From Anisakis pegreffii (lineage: Eukaryota; Nematoda; Chromadorea; Rhabditida; Anisakidae): a stretch of DNA of 64,000 nt. A model generated the notes under the pieces. That model did no database searches. It was not told the origin of the DNA and saw only the letters and a list, made by a program, of their open reading frames with translations. The translations under genes and the position numbers were made by a program. Of this stretch, positions 36,826 to 50,902 are shown in pieces (position 1 is the stretch's first letter; each line of letters starts with the position of its first letter). Location of the stretch: the NCBI GenBank assembly GCA_035041965.1, contig JAPYMA010003053.1, positions 496,001 through 560,000 of the forward strand. The letters are read 5' to 3'.

Positions 36826-39800
36826 TATTTCTTCTGGTGACCTTCTTCGATATTATTTTGCGATAGCAGTTTCGAGCAAAAGCCGTGCTGCTATATCCAA
36901 TCCAAGTATGACAGCGAAACGAAATTTTACTCTCTCTCACCTTGCCGTGAAGTTGAATCATTTCAAGACCCATTTTGATTTCTTTCACTCCCAACGGTTG
37001 TCTTCACAATTTACAGTTGTATTCACAAGTTACTTGCACGTAAACATTCCAATCAACAATTCTCTGAAATTCGACAAATCATCCATCTCCTGAGTGCATG
37101 TAACAATGGTTGTTTCATGTCGATAACGTCCTTCGCATACAACGATTGGTGTGTCATAAATCAATGACAAGGCATCTTCTAAAAACCCTAGTAACGAACG
37201 ATTGAGGAGATACGATTCAAATTAACATTCCTGGTTCGTTCCTAAAAGCTTTATCTCGTCAAACAGACGTTTGCTAATCGATTCTCGCTAAAGCGTGGGA
37301 GAAACTGAAATTTGATGAAAGTGAAAATTTTCAACACTTAGTAATGAGTGAACGTAAACGACAAGTTTCATGAGGAACGAAGAAAAAGTTCAGTTTATTC
37401 TCGCTTCGTCAACTGCAACAAACTGCAATGCTTGATCGGTTGCAAATGTGCTCTAAGTGTGTGCGATTAACAACACATTCGACATGAATAATTCAACAAC
37501 TTCAACTCAGACGATTATCACTACATAAAACAAAAGTGGCTGCGAGTAACGAGAATTTCAAACACAATGGACAATTCCGTGAATAATTCACAACTGACGA
37601 TTATGCTTCAACAATGATCAGCTTGTAACATCTATATTCGTAGATGTGTGCATTGCATTTCACTCATCAATCTCTACGATTATAAATCCCGTAAATCCAT
37701 CATAGCCACCACTAGCGTTTGTTGGGTGTTAAAAAAATGAAATGAAAGAAAATTTTAAAGTCTAAATTTTAGCCATAGCCTTCGTTATCGACTGGGTCCC
37801 GATTTGAAATCAGTTCCGATTCTCGTCTGAAGTGAATGGGAGTTGAAATACTGAACTTTTCCCACAATGGAAAATTTTGATCTTGGTCTGCTACATTTTT
37901 CAAACTTTGCTCATTCTCATTAGATCTATTGAACGTAACCCAGAACTTGTTTCCTTCTCACGCTGGAAATGCAGAATTCCTCGAATGGTGAGATTCGAAT
38001 AATGAGCTGATTCTCTGAGAACTTTCAACGTGATTGTTTCTAGTCAAAGAACGCAAAAGTACATGCGAAGATTTTTTTGATTGATAAATTCGAATAAAAA
38101 GTTTTTTTGTGTTTGTGCACAAGCGATATCCCTCATGAGTCATATGATACGATATCAGATCGGTTGTGTGCTGGATATTTGATCATGTATTCAAACATTA
38201 CTGAGAAATGAATCGTTTCATCATCTCCTTTCTTATTGGATGCACACAAACACTGAATGCATTATGTTGGCTCTAATGGATATGCACATTGTTAAGTAGA
38301 AAGATGATTTTTGAAAGCGCACCGGAAAACCAATCAACCACAATTTCACTCGAACGAACACACGATCAAATTGGATTAGTGCATTGATTGTTTTTTGGTT
38401 ACGACAAACGAATTTCAAAAGAATCACACGAAAAAAAATTCGAAAGTGACGGCAATGTTTAATCAGCTTCTCGTCGCTGTTCGTTGATTGCTAGTCAAAT
38501 TAGTGGAGCAGAAAGCACTCGAACAATTGTTTACACATCGTACAAGTTTAACTGAATAGGTTGATCGACATCTGATAAATCATGAATATTAAACATATCA
38601 AGGAATCATTACAGAAGCAAATACAAATGCTTCAAACAAGTTGTATTGCCAGGAAGCAAACAAAGCCCCTAATGCAAATCATTCGTATGCAACAAACTTG
38701 TGTGTCCCTCCCAATCCGATAGGAAACTGATATAGTCGTAATGAATGCAAGAAGTCACGTTCAGCGGTCAAAATGTTGGATGTTAGGAATTGTTATTGTT
38801 GATAAGTTTATTTCAGAATATCATTAGAGCTGATGAAGAACACGACACGTCTTTGTCGATGTGAACTCGTGTGAAGAATTCAAAAACGCATAAAATCGCC
38901 GCCGATTCGCTGTCATCGTAAGACGAGTGTACTTATCGTTAGCGAAAAGAGGAGAACAAGCCGTGGAGTGGGAAACGGTGTGTGTATGTGATTGGATTTT
39001 GATTGTACACGAAATATTCTCGTCTTGCATTCGTTATTCATCAATGAACACATTTGAATGCTCAGATGAATATTTCGCTGTGTTATTTGATGACATATTC
39101 ACGGTTGAATGAAACGATGACAACATATATCATATCCAATAAAAGCAATCCATTGCATGTGATTCTTCATCTTTTGAAATCATCGCACAGAAAAGATATC
39201 AATAAATTAATGTATTTACCGCACTAACCTCAGTTTTACAATCAAAGCAGAGGTGCACAAGAATGATTACTGGAATCTTTTCAGAACCAACGAGATTAGA
39301 TTGTTCAGGACAAGAAGTAATTTTAGAGAAACTGAGGTGGTCATAACATCACAACGTCGTGATGGATAGAGCCATATTCTGAGAAGATGATATGGCTTTG
39401 TTGAATTCAAAGTTACCGATTATTTTTGACTGACTTGATTGATCTCCTTGATCCCATCGAGCATTTCAACTATCAATTTCGATTTCATGAAACACTAATG
39501 GATTCGAGATGTTTTCATCAGTATCGCCAGATTAATTGACTGATCAAAGTAAAAAAAAAACGATAAACTTTTTAAAAGTTTTTTTATCAATGAATGGATA
39601 ATATAAGTATTGATGAGTAAAAGTATTGCAAATCAAAGTAAAATTGATTAGGAATATTTCAATTGTCAATATGGTGGATTAACAAGTGATATCTGAGAGT
39701 AGGCTTAAGCTGTGCTCGATGAGCGCCGGATGTTCATGAATGTGTTTATACAAACGCATGCAATTCGAGTATTAATAAAACATTGCCGTTTGAATGGAGC

Positions 39801-42800
39801 AGTTTATAATGAGAACTAAGCTACTCTGAATAAGGTTCGATGATATCGATTATAATAATATCAACATCCATAAAGCCATAAACATCATAGCATATTAATT
39901 GACTCACGCATTAATTCATCAATATTCACTGACACCTTTGCGAATAAACTCTTTAGATAATCTCAATATCACGTAACACGGATTTCAAATCGTAGCATTT
40001 GAAGGGAAAACAATCTGGCGAATGGACTGAAAAGAGAACGTAGTGGCAGAGTCATACTCGAGATAAACTATTTCAAGGTTGTAATTTCAAAAAACGATGA
40101 TGCTTTAGCGAGTGAGCACTATCTCAAGGGAATGACAACCAGCTGACTGCACACACATCGCATTGTCTACATTCATTGCAAGCAATGCTAATGCTGCAAT
40201 TTTTACGACAATCGTCACTACGAGATACTATCATTTTCACTAATTACATCAAAAACCCACCATTTGAAGTGATATCTTTTGTTTGCTTCACTCGAATATT
40301 AGGAATTTTAGTTTTGCAAACGTTGCAATCTCTCGTAGCTGTCCCAATTTTATCGAAAAATTTGACTAACAATAAACGCACTGAATAGGTGGCTAAAATT
40401 CAACTTCCATGGCAGCAACGAGGTGTTTTTAATACCAAAAAAAGGTTCTGCTGCCGATCCACCACCCATTCATCATCCATCTGATAGTCTAAGAAACTTT
40501 TAACTCGATTGCAATCGATGTTGCAGTCCCTTAAAGACATACCATCACTTCAAATAATCCAACCTTGGAAGATTACAGAGCCTCTAAATCTAAAGCATCT
40601 ATCCGATTATTCTAATACGTTATGCATCGTTGATGGGGACGATTATGAAGATGATGATGAGACTTTCCTCTATGAGAACAAAAAATATCGTCGTCATATT
40701 CGAAAACAATCGCCACTAATCTAGCCACTTCGGCACAATTGCCAGACAAATGTGCGCACCAAAAAATAAAGCACATTTCGCATAAGTGATAAAATTCAGA
40801 ATTTGACGAATGAACATCACTAACGCCCATTCGTCACTGCTATTATTTCACTGAAAGTGAAAATTTTTCCGTGTTAGCACCAACCAAAATGTTTGCTTTG
40901 CCAGCTTCACATGCCCAAACGTTCAATCGATGCGATGCATTTGGATAAACTTCACATTATTTTGCACTTTGATAGTCTCATACAATACGCCTATTCAAAT
41001 AACCTATCGTTCATTCAGAACAAATTCGTTGCTAAAATTTTCAGCAGCCAATGAACCACTGAATAAATGTCAAAATGCAAATAGCATGAGTGATTACAAC
41101 TTGGTGTTATGATGATGATGACGACGATGATGTCGTAAATATGGAATAGAACCGTAAAACTATGTGCGGAAATATGATGTATAGTTACTGATGACGTTAT
41201 TCATTCAGTATTCACTGGGGACTTATGAATGTCAAAAAGAGTCGACTGCTAGGCTAAGTCAGTTGTTCCTTCTTCAAAAAGCGTACTCGGAACTCGATTC
41301 GACATGATCTACCGCAATACCACATTGTCATATCTTTTTAAATCTTCTTTCATTCATCATATCAACTTTTTACTTTCCAAGCAAATAAACCGAATCTTCG
41401 TCGTATTTCATCCTATTTCGTATTGAATCCTAAATGTCACATTTCTTATCTCGTTCTGCATTGAAGCACGGCTGCTTCTCAAACGAAACGCCCTGAAATT
41501 GCGTGTAATTCCATCGAAAGAATGCCATTGTTATGATAATACGAATTCAAAAATGAAAAGTTGTCTACAGCTTGGCAATATTTGCAGACTGGCAATGTCT
41601 GCACACTAGCCATTTTTAAATGGCTACGAGAATTCATAACGTTAAATCCTTAAAAGAAATATTCTGAACGTTCGGTCTTGAATGTCCACTACTCTACAAC
41701 CCACATATTACGTACGGCTTAATTTCGACTTACATAAGTGTACGCATACTCACTTATTCCCAGCAATATCACAACAAGAACAATTCATGAAAGCACTTAT
41801 CTGCTTGAATCAATTCAAGTCGAATGCCTCACATTGTTAACGCTTATCAAAACATTGTTTAACACATTACTGCTTCAATTATTGTCATCATTATTATTGC
41901 TATATTACATCCTTTATCTTGTCGGTTTGCAATTAATATTGCAGCTGAGATTTCATTCATTCATTAATTCCTACCACGAGTAATTTGTATTGCTGATGGT
42001 TTTGAGAAAAATCGATCACTCAGTCAGATATAGATCAATCTGGAAACATGTTTTAACTGCGCGCTCGCAAGTTACAGTTTTCTTTTTCTAATTCGGAGGA
42101 TATCTCAAGGTTTGACCGTCTCGGGAGTAATTGGAAAATTCAGCCATCTAGTTAACAATTCGAGTGAAAATTTCGGAAAACATGACAATTTTCAGAGACG
42201 ATTGTCAACAAAACAGCACAACAAGCCATTTCAAAGACCGGAAAAAAGCATAAATTTGACAAATTGACTGAAATCTGAAATTGACTGAAATTTCGTGAAT
42301 CAAATTTTGACTGAAATCTGATTGAATACACAATGATGAAACAGCAAATTCACTTGTTTAGTATTTGGTTGTTATTAAGATGCATCTGAAAAAACTTGAC
42401 TGAACGGGCCTAATTGGATAGGTTCAGATAGCATTTTTGAAGAAGATGTCATAAGTGCTACAATCGAAATCACTGATTCAGATGGAATGTAATAGTCAAC
42501 ATTTTTGTAGCTTGTCACGCGACTCCTTGAAATTCATTTACTCTCTCTCACCTGAATACATTGCAAAGTCGTCAAAATTTCCATGCAACTTGCGAAAATT
42601 CCTCACAAATAGCTGATTATTTTGCAAGCTTATTAGACATTAATTGACGCATTTAGAGAGAATATTTGCTGATTGCAAGACGAGATCACAGAAAGAAACG
42701 CTGAATACTAACAAGAGAAAATGCAATCTCATTTGCAATAATTTCAAGCAGCCTTATGCTTTCTCACCACCGATCTTGAGATTCCTCCAGTCATATTTAT

Positions 42801-43440
42801 TATTGAATGTCCTAGCTGCATTCATAAAAAGTTCTCGAATACTACATTTTCAGAAAGCAGTTGTCTGGACAGCAACTATTCCACGAATTGAGCAAAAGCT
42901 GAGAACTTCTTGAAACACTCAAAAGCGTACATTGGATGAGACAACAACAATTTGCTCTCCGAAGTGGTAAATAAAGAGACGGTTAGAGCTGCAGCAGTTC
43001 GATGTGAAGCAAAAAAACGGTTAAAGCTTTCTAACAAAGCCAATATATTATTGTTGACGAGTTCGTTTGCATAACGAATAGCAGCAATCTGAGGAAGGTT
43101 CGTGTTTAACTATGCAATCATAATGTCTCGCCAAAACTGACTACCACCTGTGCTCGAATGAACAATTCCAGCATACAAATGTTCCCGATGAATTTATCTT
43201 TAAGTGAACTGTGGAATGTTACTAAGAGGGATTTGTATCAAAAGCAGGGCGAAAATTCTGCAGAGGATGACAGATTAAAAAAATGATAAGAAGAATTTTT
43301 GATCAAATACTGCATTAATCACTCCATGAATAAACGCTAATAATTTCTTCGAGCTTAACGCGAATTGCTACAATATTTTGGAAGAAAATGAATCAATCAA
43401 ACGAATTAAATCTGAGGGAATGAGAAATTTTCAATAGAAA
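36826..43440. other. Intergenic stretch upstream of the K2P channel
   Basis: No gene is established. A plus-strand frame at 40521-40723 (MLQSLKDIPSLQII... then DYEDDDETFLYENKKY) follows a TTGCAG acceptor-like site and has protein-like composition, but is only 67 codons and unrecognised. Frames at 42644-42913 and 41738-41983 look like chance translations. Confidence 0.4.
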
Positions 43441-43846
43441 TCATTGTCGGAAAATGACGTGATGCAACAGAATCTGATAAACCACAATAACTATGAATGT
43501 TAAGGAGAAAGGGACTAAATTCCTTTGAGTGCAATTCTCACAGCTCAAAGTTGTTAAATTTTTATTTGAATATTCGAATCGATCGAATTCCAAGCTTGAG
43601 TACTTTCTCTTATCGCTAACACTTTCACAACGGATCCGTCCGTCCTCCGTCTGTCTGTCTTTTGCAAATGATAAATAATATGCCATATCCTTAAAAGAGT
43701 TTTGAAGATACTTTCTGCTTCTATCTCCTGAAACAATCTATCGATGGAATTTCATTTCTAAGAGTGCAATGCATAAAAGCGGGATTAGTTCACATTTAAG
43801 CAAAGTGATTAAAGTCAATATTTGATTGCCTAAGTTAAAAAAAGTG

Positions 43847-44589
43847 TCATCCGAACGAAACTAGAATAAGTAAAGCAAATGAATTATTCACTGAAAGAAT
43901 GTGCGTTCTCAGAAGTTTGTCACGAATTTCTTCCGAGAAACAACAACATCTTTTCAACTGTTTCATTTCGTATTCGTTCAAAATGTTCACAGATCTTGAG
44001 AACTCATCGAATACTTCGCGTAAAAACATGCGATCCTTTTGAGAATGAACACGCGATTCGATTGGGCCAACAGATAGCAGCGGATTGAAAGAAATGTGGC
44101 GGCTGATAATTGTCAAATTGAATTTGTGAGCGTAAAATGAAACCAAAACACAACAAACAATATTACAAAGCTGAAAAAGTGCTTCGAAGCGTATCGGTAA
44201 ATAACATCTCTCAGAATGTATTTCAACGAATTTTTTGGGAACAAACGCAAGCAAAACTGGAACAGAATAAGATAAAGAAGGTAATCAGCAAATGAATAGC
44301 TTTCAGATGACCGACTATGACGTATATAAAATCAAATCGAAAAGTTCAAACTGAATTCACTCAATGCAGCCGAAGCGTTCGTTGCGTTGACGAATGAATC
44401 TTTATAGTAGTATGGCGGCCAACAATTTGAAACGCAATAAGGATAATTGCTCAAAAGATCGCAGAGCGAAGGGATTATTCGAACTGAATCCATCAATTGC
44501 ACAATACCAAGCAAGCATATCGCTGCTTGCATTACGCTAAGACAGTCAATCAAATAAAACATTCCTCTAAAGCTATCACTCAAAATCAT
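43847..44589 (-). CDS. Probable multi-pass membrane protein, 5' part, unassigned
   Basis: Two minus-strand exons join cleanly. Exon 1 runs from ATG at 44589 to a donor TTGA|GTGAAT at about 44364. Exon 2 starts after ATTCTGTTCCAG at about 44249 and the codon split across them becomes Ile. Translation shows a membrane segment FYLIDCLSVMQAAICLLGIV, a Cys-rich loop (DLLSNYPYCVSNCWPPYYY), an N-glycosylation sequon (NAT), a hydrophobic stretch (SAALILLAFVPKKFVEI), then FEALFQLCNIVCCVLVSFY. The frame stays open through REVFDEFSRSVNILNEYE to a stop at 43847. A further frame follows a GATTGTTTCAG acceptor near 43730. The layout would fit a nematode chemoreceptor-type protein, but I see no family signature and too few membrane segments. 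The 3' end is unresolved. Confidence 0.4.
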
Positions 44590-45106
44590 TCTCTTCCCTT
44601 ACTCATAGGTTTCTTCAATCAGTTTTTCTTCAAAACAGGCATCTCAAACGAGCGAAAAGCTCGTATCCAGAAAGAACACCGCGATTCCAACGGAAATCCA
44701 TCTAAACGGAACTTCAAACTTTCGAAAATCCAAACAAACTTGGTTTATTTCAAGCGAAGAAAAGTCTGGGGGACTATAAATGAGTAAAGAACATTGGTAT
44801 GAGACAACAAACACGACTTTATTCTAACTGTAAAAGCCGGTTTGATTTTCTGCTGGCTGCACTCAAATAAGTGAGGCTTAAGTAAACGATACCCTAGGAA
44901 AGGCATTTGAACACTGTTCATTTGTTTTAGCAATGTCTTAGAAACGTGAATCTTATAGGTGCTGAATTTTGGTGATCGAAACTGTTAGTTAGTTAGTCGT
45001 GTGACGAATGGTGTTCATGAAGCCTGTGGGATATTCGAAATCATGAAGGGATAGGTGAAATTGCTCTGCCAGTTTAGATCATCAAATACATTTGTGATCA
45101 TCGAAT

Positions 45107-45200
45107 CATCAAATACAATCGTACAAGAAGCTAAGGTTGTGCCCTTATACGTAAACCAAGTATAAGGGCACAATGCTAGCTTGCACAATTGTATTTGATG
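45107..45200. ncRNA. Long imperfect hairpin, miRNA-precursor-like or small fold-back element
   Basis: The arms 45107-45150 and 45160-45200 pair around a 9-nt loop (GTAAACCAA). Next to the loop 14 bp pair perfectly (TTGTGCCCTTATAC). Then come a 3x3 internal loop, 4 bp, a 3-nt bulge and 20 positions with only two departures. Those two are A-C mismatches in a plus-strand RNA but G-U wobbles in a minus-strand RNA, so minus-strand transcription gives the better fold. About 94 nt in total, the size and shape of an animal pre-miRNA. A fragment of the arm (GCACAATTGTATTT) recurs at 45231, and ATCATCAAATACA is repeated at 45078 and 45105, so a MITE is an alternative. Confidence 0.5.
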
Positions 45201-48048
45201 GATAATTGCTTGTATTTATTGGATATCCTTGCACAATTGTATTTACCTCATTGGAGTCTAGTCCATTCAGCTGCACCACTTCCATTCGAATTCAATTTTG
45301 AACGACGATAATAACGTACTGCTTCAAGAAACGAAAAGGCTATCATGGAAGGATGGCAATGAAAACCAATGAAAATATTTTCAATCGCTTATTTCCTCTT
45401 AATCAAATAGAGAGGATTAATCAACGAACAAACTGCATTAAAAGATAAGAGTGAATGCTATCAATCTTGATGATTTATTGTTCTGAGGATGTGCAGTGGT
45501 TGTGTTTTTAGTATGTTCACTGGCAGATTACTGCTAAAAGAATCGTCGTATAATTATCAGTTGCATACGAATGCGTGCGCATTCATGTGTCTGTCTGCTG
45601 AATAAATGATAACTCATTTGATTGGTTCAAAATGTGGTAGTTTTGAGGAGAATTGGATATTTCAATGCACACAAAAAATGAATATTACTCGAAATGTGAA
45701 TTGACTATGAGAGAGCTTTAAAGAGAGTCAATGAACAGAAGTGATTGCTGTAGAAGAGCGCCGGCCACATCAACAAAAAGTTGGATTAGTTCGAATAATT
45801 TCTGAGTTTATTAGTTAGAAACGATAATTAGTTGACTGCGAGCATTTGCATTTCCCGTCTTGATGAACCAACAACTCTTCAAGCCAGATAGCAATTTCTC
45901 TTTCGAGACTGCCCTTCCAAATTGCCATCGTTTTGCAATCTTCTCCGCCACCTCTAAATCACCACACATCAATATTACTTCACCATTAATCTCGTTTTAA
46001 TCCCCTTCGCAATTTCCTTCCAGCACTTCACTTGCTTGATATCAACCCATAGTATACATTTCAAAATTGTATCGTGGGTTTGTTGAACGCTCATCGTTTT
46101 TGTTCTGTTGACATTAAGCAAAAGGTATTCATTCGATTCTAATCTAATGAATTGCTAAAACATTCCGCATTGTCGGCTTACGACAAGAGAAAAGTTTTCA
46201 TCGAAAATGACTGATTACAGTGAAAAAGGCTCGATGTAGGATTGACATTATATTGGTTTTGAATAAAATCGGAATTGATAGCTTGAAAGTGATGATTGGT
46301 TTTTTTGTAAAAGCTGTTTCTATGAAGTGCATCGGAAACGGAAATTTTCGAAATTGTTCTCTTCATACGTTCACTGAACAATAATCATACGTTGAAGTTC
46401 AAGTAATCGCATGCCTTAAAGTTATCGGAATCTCTCCAAAACTCATAATCAACCATTTCTAGGGTAATTTTGATAATACGATCGAGTGTTTCTTTGAGAC
46501 GATAGCAAAATGATGATCAAACAACATTTGCTTTTATATTAAGGTGTAATTATTACTTGCAGAAAAATGTCAAATAAAATTTCCAGCTGAACGGATGAAC
46601 TCTTTCGTAGAGCTAGCTGCAACCAATCTGAAGAATAGCAGGAGATGAATATGTAGGCTTACTGAAAAAGTCGATCGCTGCTTGTGCAGCCAACTGAGAA
46701 GCCAAAAAAAAAGGAACGATTCAAAGGAATGGTTCAGACTGAATGGAAAGCTGAAAGTACGATAGCGTTTTTCAACAATTCATGATATCCGACGAATCTC
46801 ATGGGCTTAGAGAATGGCACAAGTGAAACAAATCTTAGGATTAGCAGGACAATTTTTTATGGGATTGTTATTATGATGGCATGTTCAGTGCTTTTGAAGA
46901 TGTTTTCGTTACGGATAAAATTCCAAAAGGAACATTCCACAAAGTGTGAAACGTAAAATTCCGTTTATATATTTTGACATTATTTCCAACTGCTTCAACA
47001 TTTACTTGAACTTTTTTCTCTCAAGGACTTTCTCAGTGCAGAGCATTACTTGTATGGAACAGTGATTGTAAGGTGAATAGTTGTCCATTCGATGGTGAAT
47101 ATGACAGCAATAAAAAGATTACTGATAATACGTTACTATTTAGTAATAATAGATTACTAATTACTAATAATGAAGAGCGAATGTGACAAAACTACAAAAC
47201 AATAATGAGAATATTAATGATCGATGAACAGACACGAACAATCAATCACGATGAAGATGTGTTTGCTTGAAGAAAAGCAAAAATAATTTCCTTCCGATAG
47301 CAAATTTTTCGAAGCAGGCAAATGCACAAACGAGAATGAGTTGATTTGGAATGTGCAACTGAAATTCAATTACAACTCAATCGAATTTCGATCAATTTTT
47401 TCCGAGTCCGAATTTGATTTCTTTGTGGTGAATCGTCATCGTTTTCATGATGATGTCCGTCGTCCTTCTCAATCCACCATCTTCTTCTCTATCCTCTTTC
47501 ATTCAATTTCAGTACCTAAAAAAATCAAATTTCGTTTTCGGATTCAGCGTTTTGCTAATGTGCATCCACATCCATTCCTTCAATTTGTATGCTAAGCAAA
47601 GCCTCAACTAGTCCATTAAATCAACCATTTTGAATATCACTATAGAACGGGAGGGCATTCATAGAGGGATCAATGAATTGTTGACGAACGTTACTTTAGT
47701 CATAAATTTCAGTTGTTTTCAAATAATACTTCACTTCACTTCACTTCTTGATGATTTAAAGATTATCCTCAAAACTGGTGAATAAGTTGAATTTCAGATT
47801 CAAAGTCTTAGCAAAAACAACGAAATGTGAAAAATGATGTTGATGTGTTCTACATAGCGAAGTTTAATCGAGAATCATAATTACGTTTGAAGATGTTATT
47901 GATGAGGTCTGCTCTACACTCCGAGTTGTCACTAAGAGTTGTTCGTCTCACTTCAATCATCAATCAAAGCGAATCATAATCACATCTGCCTAGGACGCAT
48001 TAGTGGCTCGAATAAAGGAAATTTCCATCCTTTGGGGAATTTGAGAAT

Positions 48049-48332
48049 TTAGGAGGAGAACTGAGCTAGCTTGAACAATTTAATCTTTAATGATTTTTTT
48101 ATGCTTGCGGCATAATTGTTCAGTAGTAGTTTTGAAATGCTTGACTGTTCAAAACGGAGTGATTCGTTTGATGTCAACGATAAGTTCTTGACAGTAGACA
48201 TGTTTTTGATCATTTGATCAATCTCTCGACGTATTGATCTGATTTCTTTCCGATATGCAGGAATGGTCAGAGGAGAAAGAGGTGGACGGGGCAAGAGAAT
48301 TGCGGTCTCGGAAATTTTGATAGGGAGGTGAG
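48049..48332 (-). CDS. Candidate exon of an unidentified gene
   Basis: A minus-strand frame preceded by an acceptor CCCTTTTACAG ends at a stop at 48049. It reads DDYSHLPIKISETAILLPRP, followed by a basic, helix-prone part (YRKEIRSIRREIDQMIKNM) and SKLLLNNYAASIKKSLKIK. It could begin at an ATG upstream of the acceptor (48366) as a 105-aa protein or be a terminal exon. No domain is recognised and no partner exon was found. Confidence 0.28.
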
Positions 48333-50902
48333 AATAGTCGTCTGTAAAAGGGCCAAAAGAGGCCATACAGCACGAGAACGTGAAAAACCACTCAACGAAT
48401 CATTTGGTAGTCAAAACTAACGAATTATGGCGTTGATGGCGTTGATTCGGTAATCTAATCTCGAATGCAAATTTGACAATGTTTGCTCTAAATCAATTGA
48501 ATGGAAACTAAGTGAGTGAATACTAATTAGACATCCTATTGTTGGTGTTCTGAAGAATTGTCATTGCATCGCGTGTTGCTGTACTATTTGAACGAAATCG
48601 GCTCTTTTTGCAATATTCGATGCCTTCGAATCGGTGAATTTCACAACAATTTGGCTGTCTTGCTTAGCGATGGAGTGCGATTCTTCTCTTTTAATCGTAT
48701 GGAAGGCAGATGTGGTGTCACGCAAATATGATGGTTATGATACTTTATTGCCGAGTATGAAATATGTACAAGCAATACTCTATCGCAGTTTTTCTTCTTT
48801 GATCCATAGCTCCACATAGAATTCTTTTCTTTACAGTTAATATCGTTTATGGTTAATGCCTTGATGGTCAATATCTTTATGGTTAATGAGTACTATGTAT
48901 GTGAAAGTCATTGGATTTATATCTTCAAATTATCACTGAAAATTGGCATTTCTTGTGTTCAGCTTATAGAGTGAGACTTCTGTTTTAGGAAGAGTATAAA
49001 TGTTGTCAAGTAGACAGTCCAACCTGCTGAGGTATGGCTCATATTCAACTCGCATTCAGCTCTGTATTTTGATGTATACGTATAATAATGGTTGGCATTT
49101 CAGATGCTGTTTCATGTGAACAGCTTCAGCAATATGAATGTTGGCTGAGGGATGTCAGACGAAGTATTCATTTGGGAATTCGATAGTTTCCGAATGCGTG
49201 CAGTTTGTGGGAAATGATCTCAGAGATAATTGAGGAGTAATTTAATTCTCATTGATGTTCCTCTCGAATAACCAGCAACAAAACAATCCAATTATCAATT
49301 CTGTTTTTACGTTTAAAGCAATGACCACGATCGCTCCCTGATGGCGAATAGAAGTACCTCAAATGCTGTAGACCTGGCAATCTCTTATTGTCGAATGAAA
49401 ATAACTAAACTTACTGATGAATTATTGTGATTGTAAACAAAATGTAAGGCAGCCGACAACACGATGCATATCGGTCAGTAAGTATCAAATGACTGTCTTG
49501 ATTTACATGTATCCTGGCTATTCAAACTTCATATGCACGAACCGGGAATGACTAATGGTGTCAAAAAAACACGGAATAGAGTGGCTTCAAAAGGGGCTGA
49601 AGTTGGGAGAATAAATAAAGGCAATTTCAGTGAGAACAGGCGCTTTATGACCAATACCAATAATTACAATTCTTTATAGATGGTTACTAGTGACTAATGG
49701 AAATTTGACGGCATCTTGAACATAGTCTACCACATCAGCTCCTCTGGCAGCCAATACTCTTCAATGATTCTTATTTTAATCGAACCATCACGGCGGTCTC
49801 CTTCTCGCCACAAATCATCACCAAGTAGCAATACTCAGAATAAATTGATGTCATATGTCATATGTCATACAACTAAATGCTTTCCAGTTTATTTCCATAT
49901 GAATAATCATCAACAATACAATCCGTAAAAAACGAAAACGATGTGAGGATATCAAAATCAAAAGTGCTCATAATACATTCACAAATGAAATAAAGCACTG
50001 AAGAATTCAACAAAGTCCATCAAGTACACAATAAACGTTCAGCAGAAATCTATCAGATATATTTAAGTGAGCCTTATCGCACGCGGCATTAAACATTAAA
50101 ACATCGTCATAATGACATTTCAATATCTCCATTTCCTCTCATAAAAATATGAATTTCCACTCAATGCGTTCACAAAAACAAATAACAACAATTAAAAACA
50201 TTGCCACAAAAGCACCTCATTATAAACTACAAATCGACGTCATGTAAACAATCCAACTTATCAGATGCACCTCACTATTTTCATAGATAATCCAAAAAGC
50301 ACAAACCATAACTTGCGCGAAAACCTTTTCAGAAAAAAAATCGCAAGACGTTAATCATACAAGAAAAAAACAATATAGAAATGAAAATGAATACAAATAA
50401 AAAGTGAACAAAGGAAAATAGCCGTATACTATTGGTGAATGGGTCATAATCTGAGATACTTGAACAGCATCAAATATATCGAAAAGATTTAAACAACCAA
50501 ATTCAAAAGGTTCCTCAACCTCCTAACAAAGAGCAAATTCACTCTTCCAAACGGAATAAAACCATAAATGACATTTTCGGAACAGCTTTGGTTTGAACAT
50601 AAGAGCACATTTCAAATGAAAAATCCCGCATATGGCTTACCAGAGACAAAATTCAAATCAAACACTATACAATATTAAAACAAAAACTTAAAAAATTCCG
50701 CAGCAAAACCATCCTGACATTGTAAATGCAATAATATGCACACACAATTATTTATGCAAAGATCAAAATTCAACAAAGAATAAACGTTTGTGACATCCTT
50801 TTTTTGGTTGACATGCCAGTTATTGTTCATATTGTTCGGACGCGTCTTTCAGATGAATAATACCATCAAAAATACAATTAATAAAATCAGTTCCGTGTAC
50901 GA

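Larger units (their letters stand above)
44590..50902. other. Intergenic stretch between the membrane protein and RFC1
   Basis: This holds the hairpin at 45107-45200 and the candidate exon at 48049-48330. 49700-50880 is strongly A-rich on the plus strand and should include the RFC1 3' UTR next to 50903. No other frame has recognisable content. Confidence 0.45.
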
